Positions 1 to 11,100 of a DNA stretch of 64,000 nt are shown piece after piece; within the stretch, counting starts at the first letter, position 1, and every line of letters begins with the position of its first letter. The translations under genes were made by a program, and so were the position numbers. The stretch is taken from contig NW_017804376.1 of the NCBI RefSeq assembly GCF_001625305.1, forward strand, positions 1,537,976 through 1,601,975. Reading direction: 5' to 3'. The notes under the pieces are model-generated. The model did not search any database. It was not told the origin of the DNA and worked only from the letters and a program-made list of their open reading frames with translations. The DNA is from Branchiostoma belcheri (Eukaryota; Chordata; Leptocardii; Amphioxiformes; Branchiostomatidae).

Positions 1-1403
1 GAAGTAAATTGAACCTGTCTGTTCCAACTGTAGCTTTTGATAGTCTTGGGTTTTTAAAGTGAGTGTAACATGGTTTGAGGTCAGTCACCCCAAGCTACTG
101 TTCTGCGATCATGTTACCTGGTAGCCTTTCTTTGCCTGGTTATTTTATGAGCCATTCACACCATTAGTGGTTCTTCATATGCCTTGTGGAAAGAAGAAGA
201 AAATGCTTTTTTTGTTATATATCATAAAGGTTTTACTTCTTAAATTTTTTTGTCAAAGCATCACACATTTTCACTCTTATAGTATAGATTCTTATTACCT
301 TGAAATGGGGAAAATAAGAAACATTCACAAGCCTCCCAAACATGGATATGAAATTTGTGTTTTGCTTATGGCAGGACTTCACAACTTGGTCTTGATCTCT
401 TTTCGTTCTCTCGGGAGATGGAAGTACGGTACTTCAAATAGGGGGGGGTGTCATTTTCTTGGCGGTTGGATGACTTCCTACCTCACTAGTACAAAAATTC
501 TGTGGGCGTAAAAAAACAACCTAGCGAGATGTTCTTCAGAATTTGAAATTAGAAAACGGAAACAGGTATCTTTTAGGCTTAGAAGATAAACCTGTACAAC
601 AGACAATCTCTGCATGATGACCACCTGGTCATTGCGACCACTTATTTGGTGGCCCCTTAGATAATTTTTCTCATTGACACAAGCATCAATTAAAACTCCT
701 GTCTATAGTGACCACCTGTCCACATAGACCAGATTCTATCAGTCCTGAGTAGTCTTCTCTGGCTGTTTTGACTGTAGGATTAGGATTTAAAAAAAGAAAG
801 ACTTGAAAGGACCAAGACAGACTGGCAGTTCCTTTATGTCGCCCACTCTGCTACAAAAACAGGTCATGGTATAGTCTAATCCACCCACACATTGTCTCAG
901 AATGACATGGACACTCTGGGATTACTGTAAATCGTGAAAACTCTTCCAGTGGTTTTGGTCTTGCAGTGACCTCTCCACCAAAAATTCTTGGTACTGCAAA
1001 TATGCCTTGTTATGTATGACTACTTATTGTTTCAACTGCAAATTTTGAAGCTCAACATAATTTTTACGTGAAAATTAAGACATGGGAAGAAAATTTCAGG
1101 CCAGCTAGAAGTAAAACACAGGCCTAGACTGGTAAAGCTCATCAAGAAAAAAAAGCTGAATTTCGATAGCCAAAAAAATCGGAAATAACTTCAGCAAACT
1201 TCTGGATAAAACCTAACTGACCATACTTATCGATTTACCAACAACCTGCTGGCCTTCTTACTTTACTTAGCTCAGGTTCTGTTTGCATTATTTAGTCCCA
1301 CTTTTGTGTCGGAATCCCTTCTTTTTCACGTAGGCTTTTGTCCCTTTCTAAGGTGTAAGGAAATGCTGTTAATTATTAAGGCACAAACTGAGGGCTTAAA
1401 TCA
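1..1403. other. TFDP 5' flank or intron, no gene recognised
   Basis: AT-rich sequence without a convincing coding exon. At 615-730 there are repeated GACCACCTG/TGGTC words in both orientations (for example GACCACCTGGTCATTGCGACCAC), similar to the inverted AGGTGGTCAC...GTGACCACC pair near 22560-22605; this looks like a short dispersed inverted-repeat element. Nothing else can be supported. Confidence 0.4.
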
Positions 1404-1408
1404 TAGAT

Positions 1409-2900
1409 CAGGGGTCTCCCCAGGCAATGGTGCAACGGCGGTGCGCCACTCCCAAAATTTCTAGCGCCACTCCCAAAATTTTCAAATTAAGGGTCTTCTC
1501 TTCGTATTTTCGCGGATAAATAGGCCCAAAACATCGAAATCTTGACGCGAGTGGCGTCCATTTTCCCGTCGGCATTGTTTCTGAATCTTGTGAATGGGCG
1601 ATAAACGAGTAAACAATTACCATTTCGCACGACGCTACCGAGAGAATAGCTGTCATTGGTGGAACATCGGGCGCCCCGCTAGCGTTTTTAAGTCATGTAA
1701 ACAACGCTAATTGTCTGATTGGTTTGTAAAACAAAGCCCTCGACCCCGAAAATAAGTTTATAAAGCCGATATGTTTACGAACTAGCCGTGGAAAATTCCC
1801 TACCGTACCGCACCATGAGCATGTGGCGGCCGCAAAATTCGGTTAACGCAACAGATTAATGTCTGGGCCAGTATAGCGGCATTTCCCATGAAAATAAATG
1901 TTTTTCGCCTGCTGTCGGTTTTTAAGTTCCAAAACGTCTGAAAAAGCAGAAATTTGCTCACAAAACCGGACGGGGGAAGGCGAGTCGCTATCGGCGTGAA
2001 GCACATGGCGAGGCCTTTTTAAAAATCGGTAACGCGGAAGAAAAATGCGTGGTCCATTTTAGCGATATTTACCATGAAAATAACGTATGTGGTTTATTTT
2101 CCCTCTGGTGTTAGTTTTTAGGTCCCGAAACCCCTAAAAAGTAGAAATTTTCCCATAAAACGCACGGCCGAGGGGTGGGAGGGCGGCCGGCACAGAGCTG
2201 CATGACCCGTAAAAAGTCAAAGGTCATAGTGCACGCATATTACGCAATAACCCTAAAGCGGAGATTTAGCTAATTTTAGGGCGTTTAAAATTGATAAAAC
2301 CACATTATTGATTTTTAGGAAAACAATGGGATGGAAACTAATCAAAACTTTGTGCTGAATAATTTTTTTTCTTCAGAATTTTTTTCTTCAGAAGTTTTTT
2401 CTTCTTCAGAATTTTTTTTCTTCAGAAGTTTTTTTTCTTCAGAAGTTGGTTTTCTTCAGTTTTTTTTCTTCAGAAGTTTTTTTNNNNNNNNNNNNNNNNN
2501 NNNNNNNNNNNNNNNNNNNNNNNNNNNNNNNNNNNNNNNNNNNNNNNNNNNNNNNNNNNNNNNNNNNNNNNNNNNNNNNNNNNNNNNNNNNNNNNNNNNN
2601 NNNNNNNNNNNNNNNNNNNNNNNNNNNNNNNNNNNNNNNNNNNNNNNNNNNNNNNNNNNNNNNNNNNNNNNNNNNNNNNNNNNNNNNNNNNNNNNNNNNN
2701 NNNNNNNNNNNNNNNNNNNNNNNNNNNNNNNNNNNNNNNNNNNNNNNNNNNNNNNNNNNNNNNNNNNNNNNNNNNNNNNNNNNNNNNNNNNNNNNNNNNN
2801 NNNNNNNNNNNNNNNNNNNNNNNNNCTCTCCCCCCCTCACTATGTGCCCTACAAAAAAATTCCAGCACCACTCCCCTAAAAATTCCTGGGGAGACCCCTG
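1409..2900. mobile_element. Non-autonomous DNA transposon with 15-bp TIRs and a 5-bp target duplication
   Basis: The left end CAGGGGTCTCCCCAG (1409-1423) is the exact reverse complement of the right end (2886-2900), and both are flanked by TAGAT (1404-1408 and 2901-2905). Near the left end a GCGCCACTCCCAAAATT word is repeated. Inside, about 1865-2010 and 2050-2200 are a diverged tandem duplication. From 2360 a TTTTTTTCTTCAGAA-type short tandem repeat runs into the assembly gap. No transposase reading frame is visible. The CAGGG ends and the 5-bp duplication fit a hAT-like family; the assignment is tentative. Relatives lie at 6871-7044 and 55041-55224. Confidence 0.85.
2484..2825. other. Assembly gap (342 N)
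   Basis: The run of N begins inside a TTCTTCAGAA-type short tandem repeat (2360-2483), so the gap probably marks an unresolved repeat inside the transposon rather than missing gene sequence. Open frames crossing it are artefacts. Confidence 0.95.
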
Positions 2901-3964
2901 TAGATAGCCTTGTTTTCAAGCACTGTGCATTTTTTCTCTCTTGCCAGTTAGTAATTAACCTTAATTTCTGATGTTGCAACTGTTAAAGAACCGAAATTTT
3001 TCTACACAAATGAAGAACCGAACCACATCATTGTCTGGCCCAGGTAAACTTCAATGTTACTTGCACCAGTGCAGGTATGCAGAAATTCTGCGTACGTATC
3101 TTGTAGCAAAGTATACGTACAGCAAAGAAAGAAATCAAAGCTTCCCAAAATGTGTGCACTGCTGGAAATTGGGGATTGTTTCCAATGCATTGTTTTCATT
3201 AGCCTTGTACACCGTATTTTCATGCAAATTCTATCAGGTCGTTATTTTCACATCAATCCAACAGATGAAGAGAAGGATTAGAAGCAAACAAATCCTTGTT
3301 GATCATGTTGTTGTTGTTTTCTTGAGCAGAATTTGTGTCACAATAGGACAACATGTGGATGTAATCATGTATTGTAATTATGCAGAGGATTACTTGTGAA
3401 CAACTGGTCTTGAAATTGAATAGACAATGCTTTGCTCTAAAGCAGGTAGTCCATTTTTCTTTGCCAAAATTGACTGGTCAAGGAAGGTACAGTTTTGTTT
3501 GGAAACTTCCAAGGACCAACACTTTAAAGATGGTTACATTCTTCACTTACTCACTCACTGTCCGGTTTATATTTTCCTAATTTTATGGCTTCGTGGTTAC
3601 TAGTCTCAAGGAAAACCACTAACTGTGAAAAACACAACACAAATATCAAAGTTTACGGTATAGAGTGACGTCATATGTACCAAGTACCCCCTCGGTGTGC
3701 ATACTACTAGTGGCTTCAGGCATTTGGAAGTATGTGCCCAGACATGCCTTTGTTGTGTATTTCTTCAAACAGACCTGTACATGCATTTATAGGGGTAAAA
3801 TTAACCTTCAACTGAGAGGGGCACATACTTAGGTGACTGAGATTGCAAAAGAGAATAAAGATAGAGAATTTTTGGTTATTTTACTGGCAGTTTTGTTAAG
3901 AATTTCACCTGAAATCGTCCAGATTTGCCTTTCTGTGAGACATGCAGATAATGGGGCCATGCCG

Positions 3965-4006
3965 TGACCTCTGGTGACCTGAGATGTTCCGGGAGGTCAG
4001 AGGTCA
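3965..4006. promoter_or_regulatory. Perfect DR4 and DR1 nuclear-receptor-type repeats
   Basis: TGACCTCTGGTGACCT at 3965-3980 is, on the minus strand, two AGGTCA half-sites four bases apart (DR4). AGGTCAGAGGTCA at 3994-4006 on the plus strand is two perfect half-sites one base apart (DR1). DR4 is the classic thyroid hormone/LXR-type spacing; DR1 is bound by RXR, HNF4 and COUP-TF type receptors. The pair lies about 4.2 kb upstream of the first recognised TFDP coding exon, in its promoter region or first intron. Function is inferred. Confidence 0.45.
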
Positions 4007-6870
4007 CCTGTCACAGATCCATCAACTCAGGAGACAAGAAAAAAACAGCCCTTTTGTGTCGTCTCTACCAGACTAACAACTCTGGTCTGAAAACAGTAAA
4101 GTTTAGCCAGTTTAGTCACCAAAAAGTTCAGTTGCCCGTGGACTGACCCTGCCGGGCAACTATTTCCCTGTTTTTGCCGAATTCTGTGATCCATAACCCC
4201 GTAGAAAGGCCTGGTGGAGGCTAACTTTTGTGGATGGATAAACAAAAATTTATCAGGCTCTGAAAAATTAACCAACCCAGGAAGTTGCCATCAGTCCGGA
4301 GCCGTTGACGGACTTTGGCCCTGTGTAGAAGTGGACATTGAGTGACCTGTAAGTGTAAGGTTGGTTGTTTGTGTAGGGAGGGAGCCAGCTTGGGCAGTAA
4401 ATTTAAAACCCATAACGTCATTATTGCCATGGCAACGTGATTGCTACATTGAGAAAACTTGCAGTCAAATTCTTGACACTAGTCTTGAAGTAATTATCCT
4501 GTATAAAAATTATAGCAAGTCTTGCATACTATTCCTGGTTAGTCTTGTATTTTCTTGGCTGCTTATTTGGTTCTAAGCAGGACTTGCCAATGATTTTGAA
4601 ATTATTATACAGTAATTAAGCATCAGTAATTAACTTTAAATGCTCTCATAGATTTTATTTTTCATGGAAACATGGGTGTTTTGGGATTGTTGATTTCATT
4701 GCTTGGGCTAGCAGCTGACTAGTATGACTCAAAATCGGTGTTGAAAATACCTGGGAGTTTTGAATTAAAAGGGACAAGAGAAAATTTTAAACTCCCCATG
4801 TGGCAGTTGGGATGTCCTTGAACTCCCTGGCCTGGCTGTTACGCATGGCTCCACTTCCCAGCTACCCTCTGCCCTCTCTTCTGCTCTCTTTTGTTCCCTC
4901 TATTCGGCGGAGGTAGTCTTTCATCAAGGGTCAACAGAACAATAGAGGAGGCCTGGCTACAAAGGTAGCTATGCAGTATTGCCGGCTTTTGCCTCTGTTA
5001 CGGTAAATACAGAAGCTTTTGTGGTAGTTTTATTTTGCAGTGATACCTAGAAGTTTATCACATGGGCCAGGACACAGGTATCAAATGTTGTCACAGTCCA
5101 GGTATAACTAGTAATTTACACAATATTACAGAATATTCTTGAAAAGCGTATCAAAAAAAGAATAAAAGCCTTGTTTGAAAGTTTGAAGTTAGCAATAGAA
5201 TTTCAGATCCAATTGATCAAAAGATATGTAGCTTTGTAATTACATTCTACTTTATCCTATGTTTTGCACCAGCATTTTTCCTGTGCACCTAAACCTTTTG
5301 ACTACATACACCAGTGCTCCTATTCCCAATGATGAATTTTGAGCCCTCAACAGGGAAGGATCATAACAGAATGGCCGTCATCCTTTAGAAATACAAATAG
5401 CGGAGTGCACAAAGCGGCAAGCGACCATTCTTTCCACACACAGTGGTCCCAGACTGGCTCCATCAATATGTAAGCTCTCGCCTTTGTGTGGACTCGAGAC
5501 AGGGCCACTGACCAGTCTGCCCCCCCTCCCCACATGTGTAATTCTCCCAGCTGCCTGTATTATGTAAAGGCAGCTGAAGTAATGGTCTGAGTTTCTGTCC
5601 TTGACTGTTGAACTTGAAGTTGTGGTGTTGTGGTAAGTTTATGTTGTTGTTGTACTTGCGTAATTTGTAGCCAAAAAGTTCTTGGCAACGAAAAAAGTGT
5701 CTAATGGCGAAATTTACGGTAGTATTGTAGCAGCTGAAAATACGCAAGACTGTAGTTGATAAATGGCACGTGGCAAGTCTGGATGTTGGGATTTAAACCA
5801 TTTAAATTGCTGCAGTGAACAGAACACATTTGTTACCTATGAAAAGAAAACACTCCAGCATTTATGCCTTACAAAGATTTAAGATAGTTCATTTCCTGTA
5901 AATTTGATTATCCTGTGAAAATTTAAAACAGACACTACCTAACTTGGTTTGCATTCAAAGTTTATAGTAGCTTTTGCATGTACAATATGTGTGGTTATGG
6001 GTTCGTTTTCATAGCTGCATTGTTTTGTTTTCCTTCTGATGTTTCATCTGCATACCTTGATAAGTATATGTGTATTTTATACTATTTGTATTGGATATAA
6101 TATCTCTGTTGTACAGTTTGATGTATAACAATGTCAAACAGTAGGTTTTTGCTGGTTGGTTGGTTTCACACCCCCCCACCTATCCCATGGGGCCGTTGCC
6201 CTCCAGGTGAACCCTGGGTAATGACCTTTCCCATCGGAACATGAAAATTAAATGCAGAGAAAGGTTATGTGGAAGGTGGGAAAATTCTAGCACTGTTTCA
6301 ACCTTTTGTAGCACTGTGAATAGGTAGAGAGGTACATAGAAGAAAACTGGCAATTAAAAAGTGGTTTTAAAGTGAAAGCTTTTGGATACTTACGTAAAGA
6401 TTGTTTTTGTGAACAGAAATTAGAATCACTTCAGTGTTTAAGAATTTTTTTCATTCAAGTTTAGTATGATAACATTTCATTTTGTATGTTGAAAGTTTAA
6501 GGAAATAAACTCGGGGGTAGATTAAATATCAGTAAAGCAAGTAAAATGTAAACAAAATGCCCCTTATAACCCCCCTCCCACGTGTGAGTGAAAACTAACA
6601 AGATATCTCTGTGAGCTGCTAGGATTTACCAGTAACCATAACCCCTCTCCTATCCCCTCCAAAATTACTGTAAATCGGTTTAAGTTTGCACGGATTTGAT
6701 TTCAAGATAGAGTTGAAAAGAATCTATTTGCTGCATTTTGAATATACCTTTGGAACAACCATAGTAATGTAACACAAGGTAGAACATTTGTCAGTGAAAG
6801 GAGGTTTAACTGTGAAATCTGCAAACATAAAATCAGTTTGAATATTCCCAGATATACAGTAGAGTCCTAG

Positions 6871-7044
6871 CAGGGGTCTCTCTAGAAATTCTTAGGGGAT
6901 AGGTGCTTCCTAATCGGTTGAAGAAAAATCAGCGAATCCATGAAAACACAAGAGAAAACTCTAAATTTAAACATTTTGGGAGGGGTTCAAGGATTTTGGG
7001 GAGAGGGGAGCACCCTTCCTTCATTGCTCGGGGTCAGAGCCCTG
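6871..7044. mobile_element. Short MITE of the CAGGGGTCTC family
   Basis: It starts CAGGGGTCTC and ends GAGCCCTG, and is bounded by a perfect 5-bp target duplication CCTAG (6866-6870 and 7045-7049). The interior shares words with the 1409-2900 element in the opposite orientation (ATTTTGGGAGGGGT, and AGCGAATCCATGAAAACACAAG-like sequence). A second copy with a 5-bp duplication supports the family definition. Confidence 0.8.
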
Positions 7045-8194
7045 CCTAGTGTCTTGTATCATGCCTCCCCTTCCTTCCGTCCCTGCTACCTTTAATGAAT
7101 GTTTGCTGAGTAGCCTAAGCCTGGTTTATGGGATACCCCCTGATCAGGTTCGTTTGTGCGCTGACAAAGCCCGGCCAGGTAACGCCGATACGCCTCCCAT
7201 ACACGCCGTGTCGAGTTTCACTCCGCAGTGGCGCGACCGTTACACCCAGGTCATACCATTCCCTGAAAAACCTCATACAAAAACGTTAACTCTTTTAGTA
7301 CCATGCTAACGTTTTAGTGACAGTGACAAAAAGCTTCAACTTGAGTTGGAAATAGTTATTAAAAAGTGATACAGATCTCTGAAAATGCAGGCTTCACAGT
7401 AACAATAGAAGTGGCAATTTTTACAGTAAAAAATGAATGGTACGTTCCATGTTAATGAGTTAAAACCAGTTTAAAGGGGTAGCCAGTTGCCATGGTACGT
7501 GTAAGTATGGGGACTTCATTAAAATTATCAACATAGAATTAATTTCAGGGTACAAAAGCCTGTTTTTCATGTCTATTTTGTTTTGAGCAATTATATAGTG
7601 TAGTCCGTAGAGGGAAAATTGTGTAACACTTGCTAATAGGGAAGTTAACCTTGGGGGTTGGTACTGTAGTATGCTAACCCTTATAAAGGTTATTTTGTCT
7701 ACACATGCAGTGATTTGTGAGCTGTCCTCAACTTTTAGAGCCAAAACATGTGTATGCTGTCCATGGCCTGTGTGTTCAGTTACAAGGGCCTGTGTTGTAC
7801 TGGATACATTTGGTCTTTGTACATTTATATGTATCTGTACAGAGTTTTGAGCCACAGTAGTTTTTGGTGACACCACAGGGGATGGGCCATTTATATAGTG
7901 CTGTGATTAAGTTGAGACTTTGTTGGGTTGTGGCAGAAAATTTTGTCCGAGATCGATGGCTGTTTCTGTCTACAATGAATGAGACCTGTATTTAGGGGCT
8001 ATTGTTCAAAATGGTATGATGATGTGAGTTTGGATTCTTTAATTTCCCAAATTCATACATGGCAGCATTTTTGAGGCAACTTTTTCAAGTGTTTCTATCT
8101 GGTGATGTGTTATTTCTTCAATTTCCTCTAAAAATGTCTCTGACAATAGCTTTACCAACTAATACTAAAGCTTTTTTGTGTGTTGTTTGTGCAG

Positions 8195-11100
8195 GTTGGG
8201 CTGATTGACACCAATGGTGAACTGGCCGGCTTCGTCAGGTCTCATCAGGACCAAAACACTTCACCCACTAAAGGTAGGCTGGGGTTTCAACATGGGATTA
8301 GCAAATTACCTCTGGATACTGAAGTATTGCTTTGGTTGGGTTTGTGTGTGTGCTTGTCCAGACAGTAGGTTACAGCACATGGGGGAAGATTCACAGGCAG
8401 AATGATAAGTCAAAAGGTTAGGCATAGGAAATGGGGTTAACTTTGAGCATAAGTCAACAGCACTTGGATCGGGAAGATTGATAGGCAGAAGGACACTGGA
8501 AAGGCCATGGAAACCCAAAGTAATTGTTACCTGAATGAATGAAAACAAAGCTATGGCCTCCAACTCTTAGTCTCAATTTTTAAGAAAAGTACATCTTCCT
8601 TGAATCCTCTACTAGAACAAGGTACAGTATCTTCCTTGAATCTTTTGCTAAAAATGAATCACTGACTGAAACGACTCGTGTTTTCACAGTTGCGAACGTG
8701 ACGCTGTCCAACACGACAACTATCCCCATGATCACGGCCGTATCGCCCATGAAATCTTCACCCATGAAGATCTCAGAAACCATCATCTTACCCAAGACCC
8801 TCGGGCCTGCAAACACACCCGCCTCGCCTATGGTGAGTTTCTTTTATTTTAGTGGATTAACCATAACAAGGGCAAATACACTCTAGGTCTAGTGTTAGTG
8901 CACCTGCTTACAATATGTAGTCTTGGATATTCAATAGTTTCTTTGTTATAGAACATCCAAGACTACAAGATGACAGTCCAGTATATATAACATTTTGCAA
9001 AAACTATAGATATATTTAGATATGTAGGTATATGTCGATGTTGACATTTGTTTTGTGGCTGTATTTTCCAGCTCCGAATGGTTGCTGTAAACCGGACACC
9101 GCAACAAACAGTCCAACCACAGGTAAGAATGTGTCTGCTTCTGCAAACCTAAAGCATGCAATCATAAATAAATAAACAGACAAGCAACTGTGAATAAAAC
9201 AAACTAATAAATGAACAGTCCAACCACAGGTAAGGCAATCTCTGCTTCTGCAAACTTACCATCACTTGTTTTTGATCCTTTATATGTACAAAGTTTTGAA
9301 CTGACGATCCAATACACTAATACTGAATACTGACAATCTATTCATCTCCCATCACAAATTTTCATTGTGCATGAGTATAGTTTGAAAAAGTAATTTTGAA
9401 ATCGGATAAGTTTTATTGCTTCAAGTATTCCTACTCATTAATGTATGATGCCATGCTACTATACTGTGATTCTCCATGAATACTCCTCACTGCTTGATGT
9501 GACCTGTTCTAGATGCTAGTTTTAAGCCTTTACCCCTTTAAAACAGCCAAAAATTATAGCTTGAAAAGGTAATTTCGAAATCTGATAAATGTATGATGAT
9601 GCTTCTATGCTGTGATTGTCCATGACTGCTCCTGTCTGCTTGATGTGAACTGTTCTAGACGCTAGTTTTAACCCTTTATCCCCTTTAAAACAGCAAAAAA
9701 TTTTTCAGATCCTTCAGCAGAGCCCCGCGCGGCCGACGCCGGTAGCCCAGCTGGTCCAGGTCCAGCAGAGTCCGGCCAGACCACAGCAGACAACCTACAC
9801 CACAGTCGTCACTGACCCGAACATACAACTAGTCGGGTAAGGGCTGAGGATTATACTACATGACATGTGTACTGTATAAATCTCAAATAGCTTCTCATCT
9901 GAAAAGTGGTACAAAATGCCATTAAAGCTGTGTATGTGTCGATAGAAACACATGCTATAAAACGTTTCATTTCTCGTGTACAAAGATGTTTGTGTTATTC
10001 CTTGTGCCTGATATGTTAGAATTCTGGAGGCAAAGGATTGTATACTTTCTTGACTTCTCATTCTGACCTTGGCTTGACCTTGTTCCAGGGCACCAGTGAG
10101 AAAGAGAACTCATGACTTCATAGAAGCAGACTTCTCAGAAAGGTAAGCTCCTGAATATGTCAATAGATTCTTGTATATTCCACCTACATTTTTGAAGCAG
10201 TATTCAAAAAGTTTTCTTAGATCCTAAGGAGCTGAAGATTGCATCAGATTGCATGTGCTGTGTCTATGTTATATTATGTTGTGTTGTAAGGTAAAGATAA
10301 AGGTAGTCACTTAGCCTTTTTGAGGCCGTAGGGTGTTAAGTGCCAAAATATCTAACCAGAGATTGAACCTGGATCTCGCAGCCTCTGGCCTAGTGTTGTT
10401 TTGTTAGTTTAACATCTTTTCCTGTGTTTCCCAGCAAAAGGAAGAAGGGAGAGAAGGGTGGGAAGGGTCTGCGACATTTCTCCATGAAGGTTTGTGAGAA
10501 GGTGCAGAGGAAAGGCACCACGTCGTATAACGAGGTGGCAGACGAACTGGTGGCAGAGTTCAGCGACCCCCAGAGGCACCTCTCACCCTCCGATCAGATA
10601 GGCAACGTGAGTGGTCATTTGTTTATTTGTTTCTGTGTTCTTTTACAAGGGTCGCAGTATCAGTGAGTGTTTTTCAGAATGGCCCAGGGAACATATATGC
10701 AAGCAGTGCAATAGTATATAGGAGACGAACAAAATTGTGCATCACAATTATTGTCCATTCTTACAATCGATGAAAAATGGGAGTGAAATAGCTTGCATTT
10801 ACTTGCAAGTCTTGCCTCTATTGTATTGTCAACAACGTGTATATTTCTCTATAGGAATTTTTTGCATTAAGAGAGATGGGAGTGAAAGATCTTGCATTTG
10901 CTTTCAAAAGTTCCTTGTGCCATTTTTTTCTGTATCTGTATAGCCGGTATAACCACCATTTTGCGTAACACTAAGGGTAACACTGGCTAAGAAACATCTT
11001 ACATTTGCTCACAGATGTTGACTTTTTTGACTTATATTATTATATTTCCCCCCAGGCATACGACCAGAAGAACATCCGGAGACGTGTGTACGATGCGCTG

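Larger units (their letters stand above)
2906..8194. other. TFDP 5' flank or first intron
   Basis: No exon could be identified with confidence; the missing TFDP start exon may be here or beyond the window. Notable items are the DR4/DR1 pair (3965-4006), an X-box-like ATTGCCATGGCAAC at 4423 and the small MITE at 6871-7044. The stretch 7080-7260 is richer in CpG than its surroundings and carries an 86-codon open frame with no recognisable domain. Confidence 0.4.

Noticed and set aside
1800-2006. Minus-strand frame inside the CAGGGG transposon as a transposase
   Set aside because: It is part of an internal tandem duplication whose other copy is interrupted by stops; no transposase signature.
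2331-2979. Open frames of 133-182 codons across the N run
   Set aside because: They consist mostly of unknown bases and a homopolymer-rich repeat.
7049-7309. 86-codon CpG-rich open frame
   Set aside because: No recognisable domain or splice context; it starts inside a MITE end. Left as unexplained GC-rich sequence.
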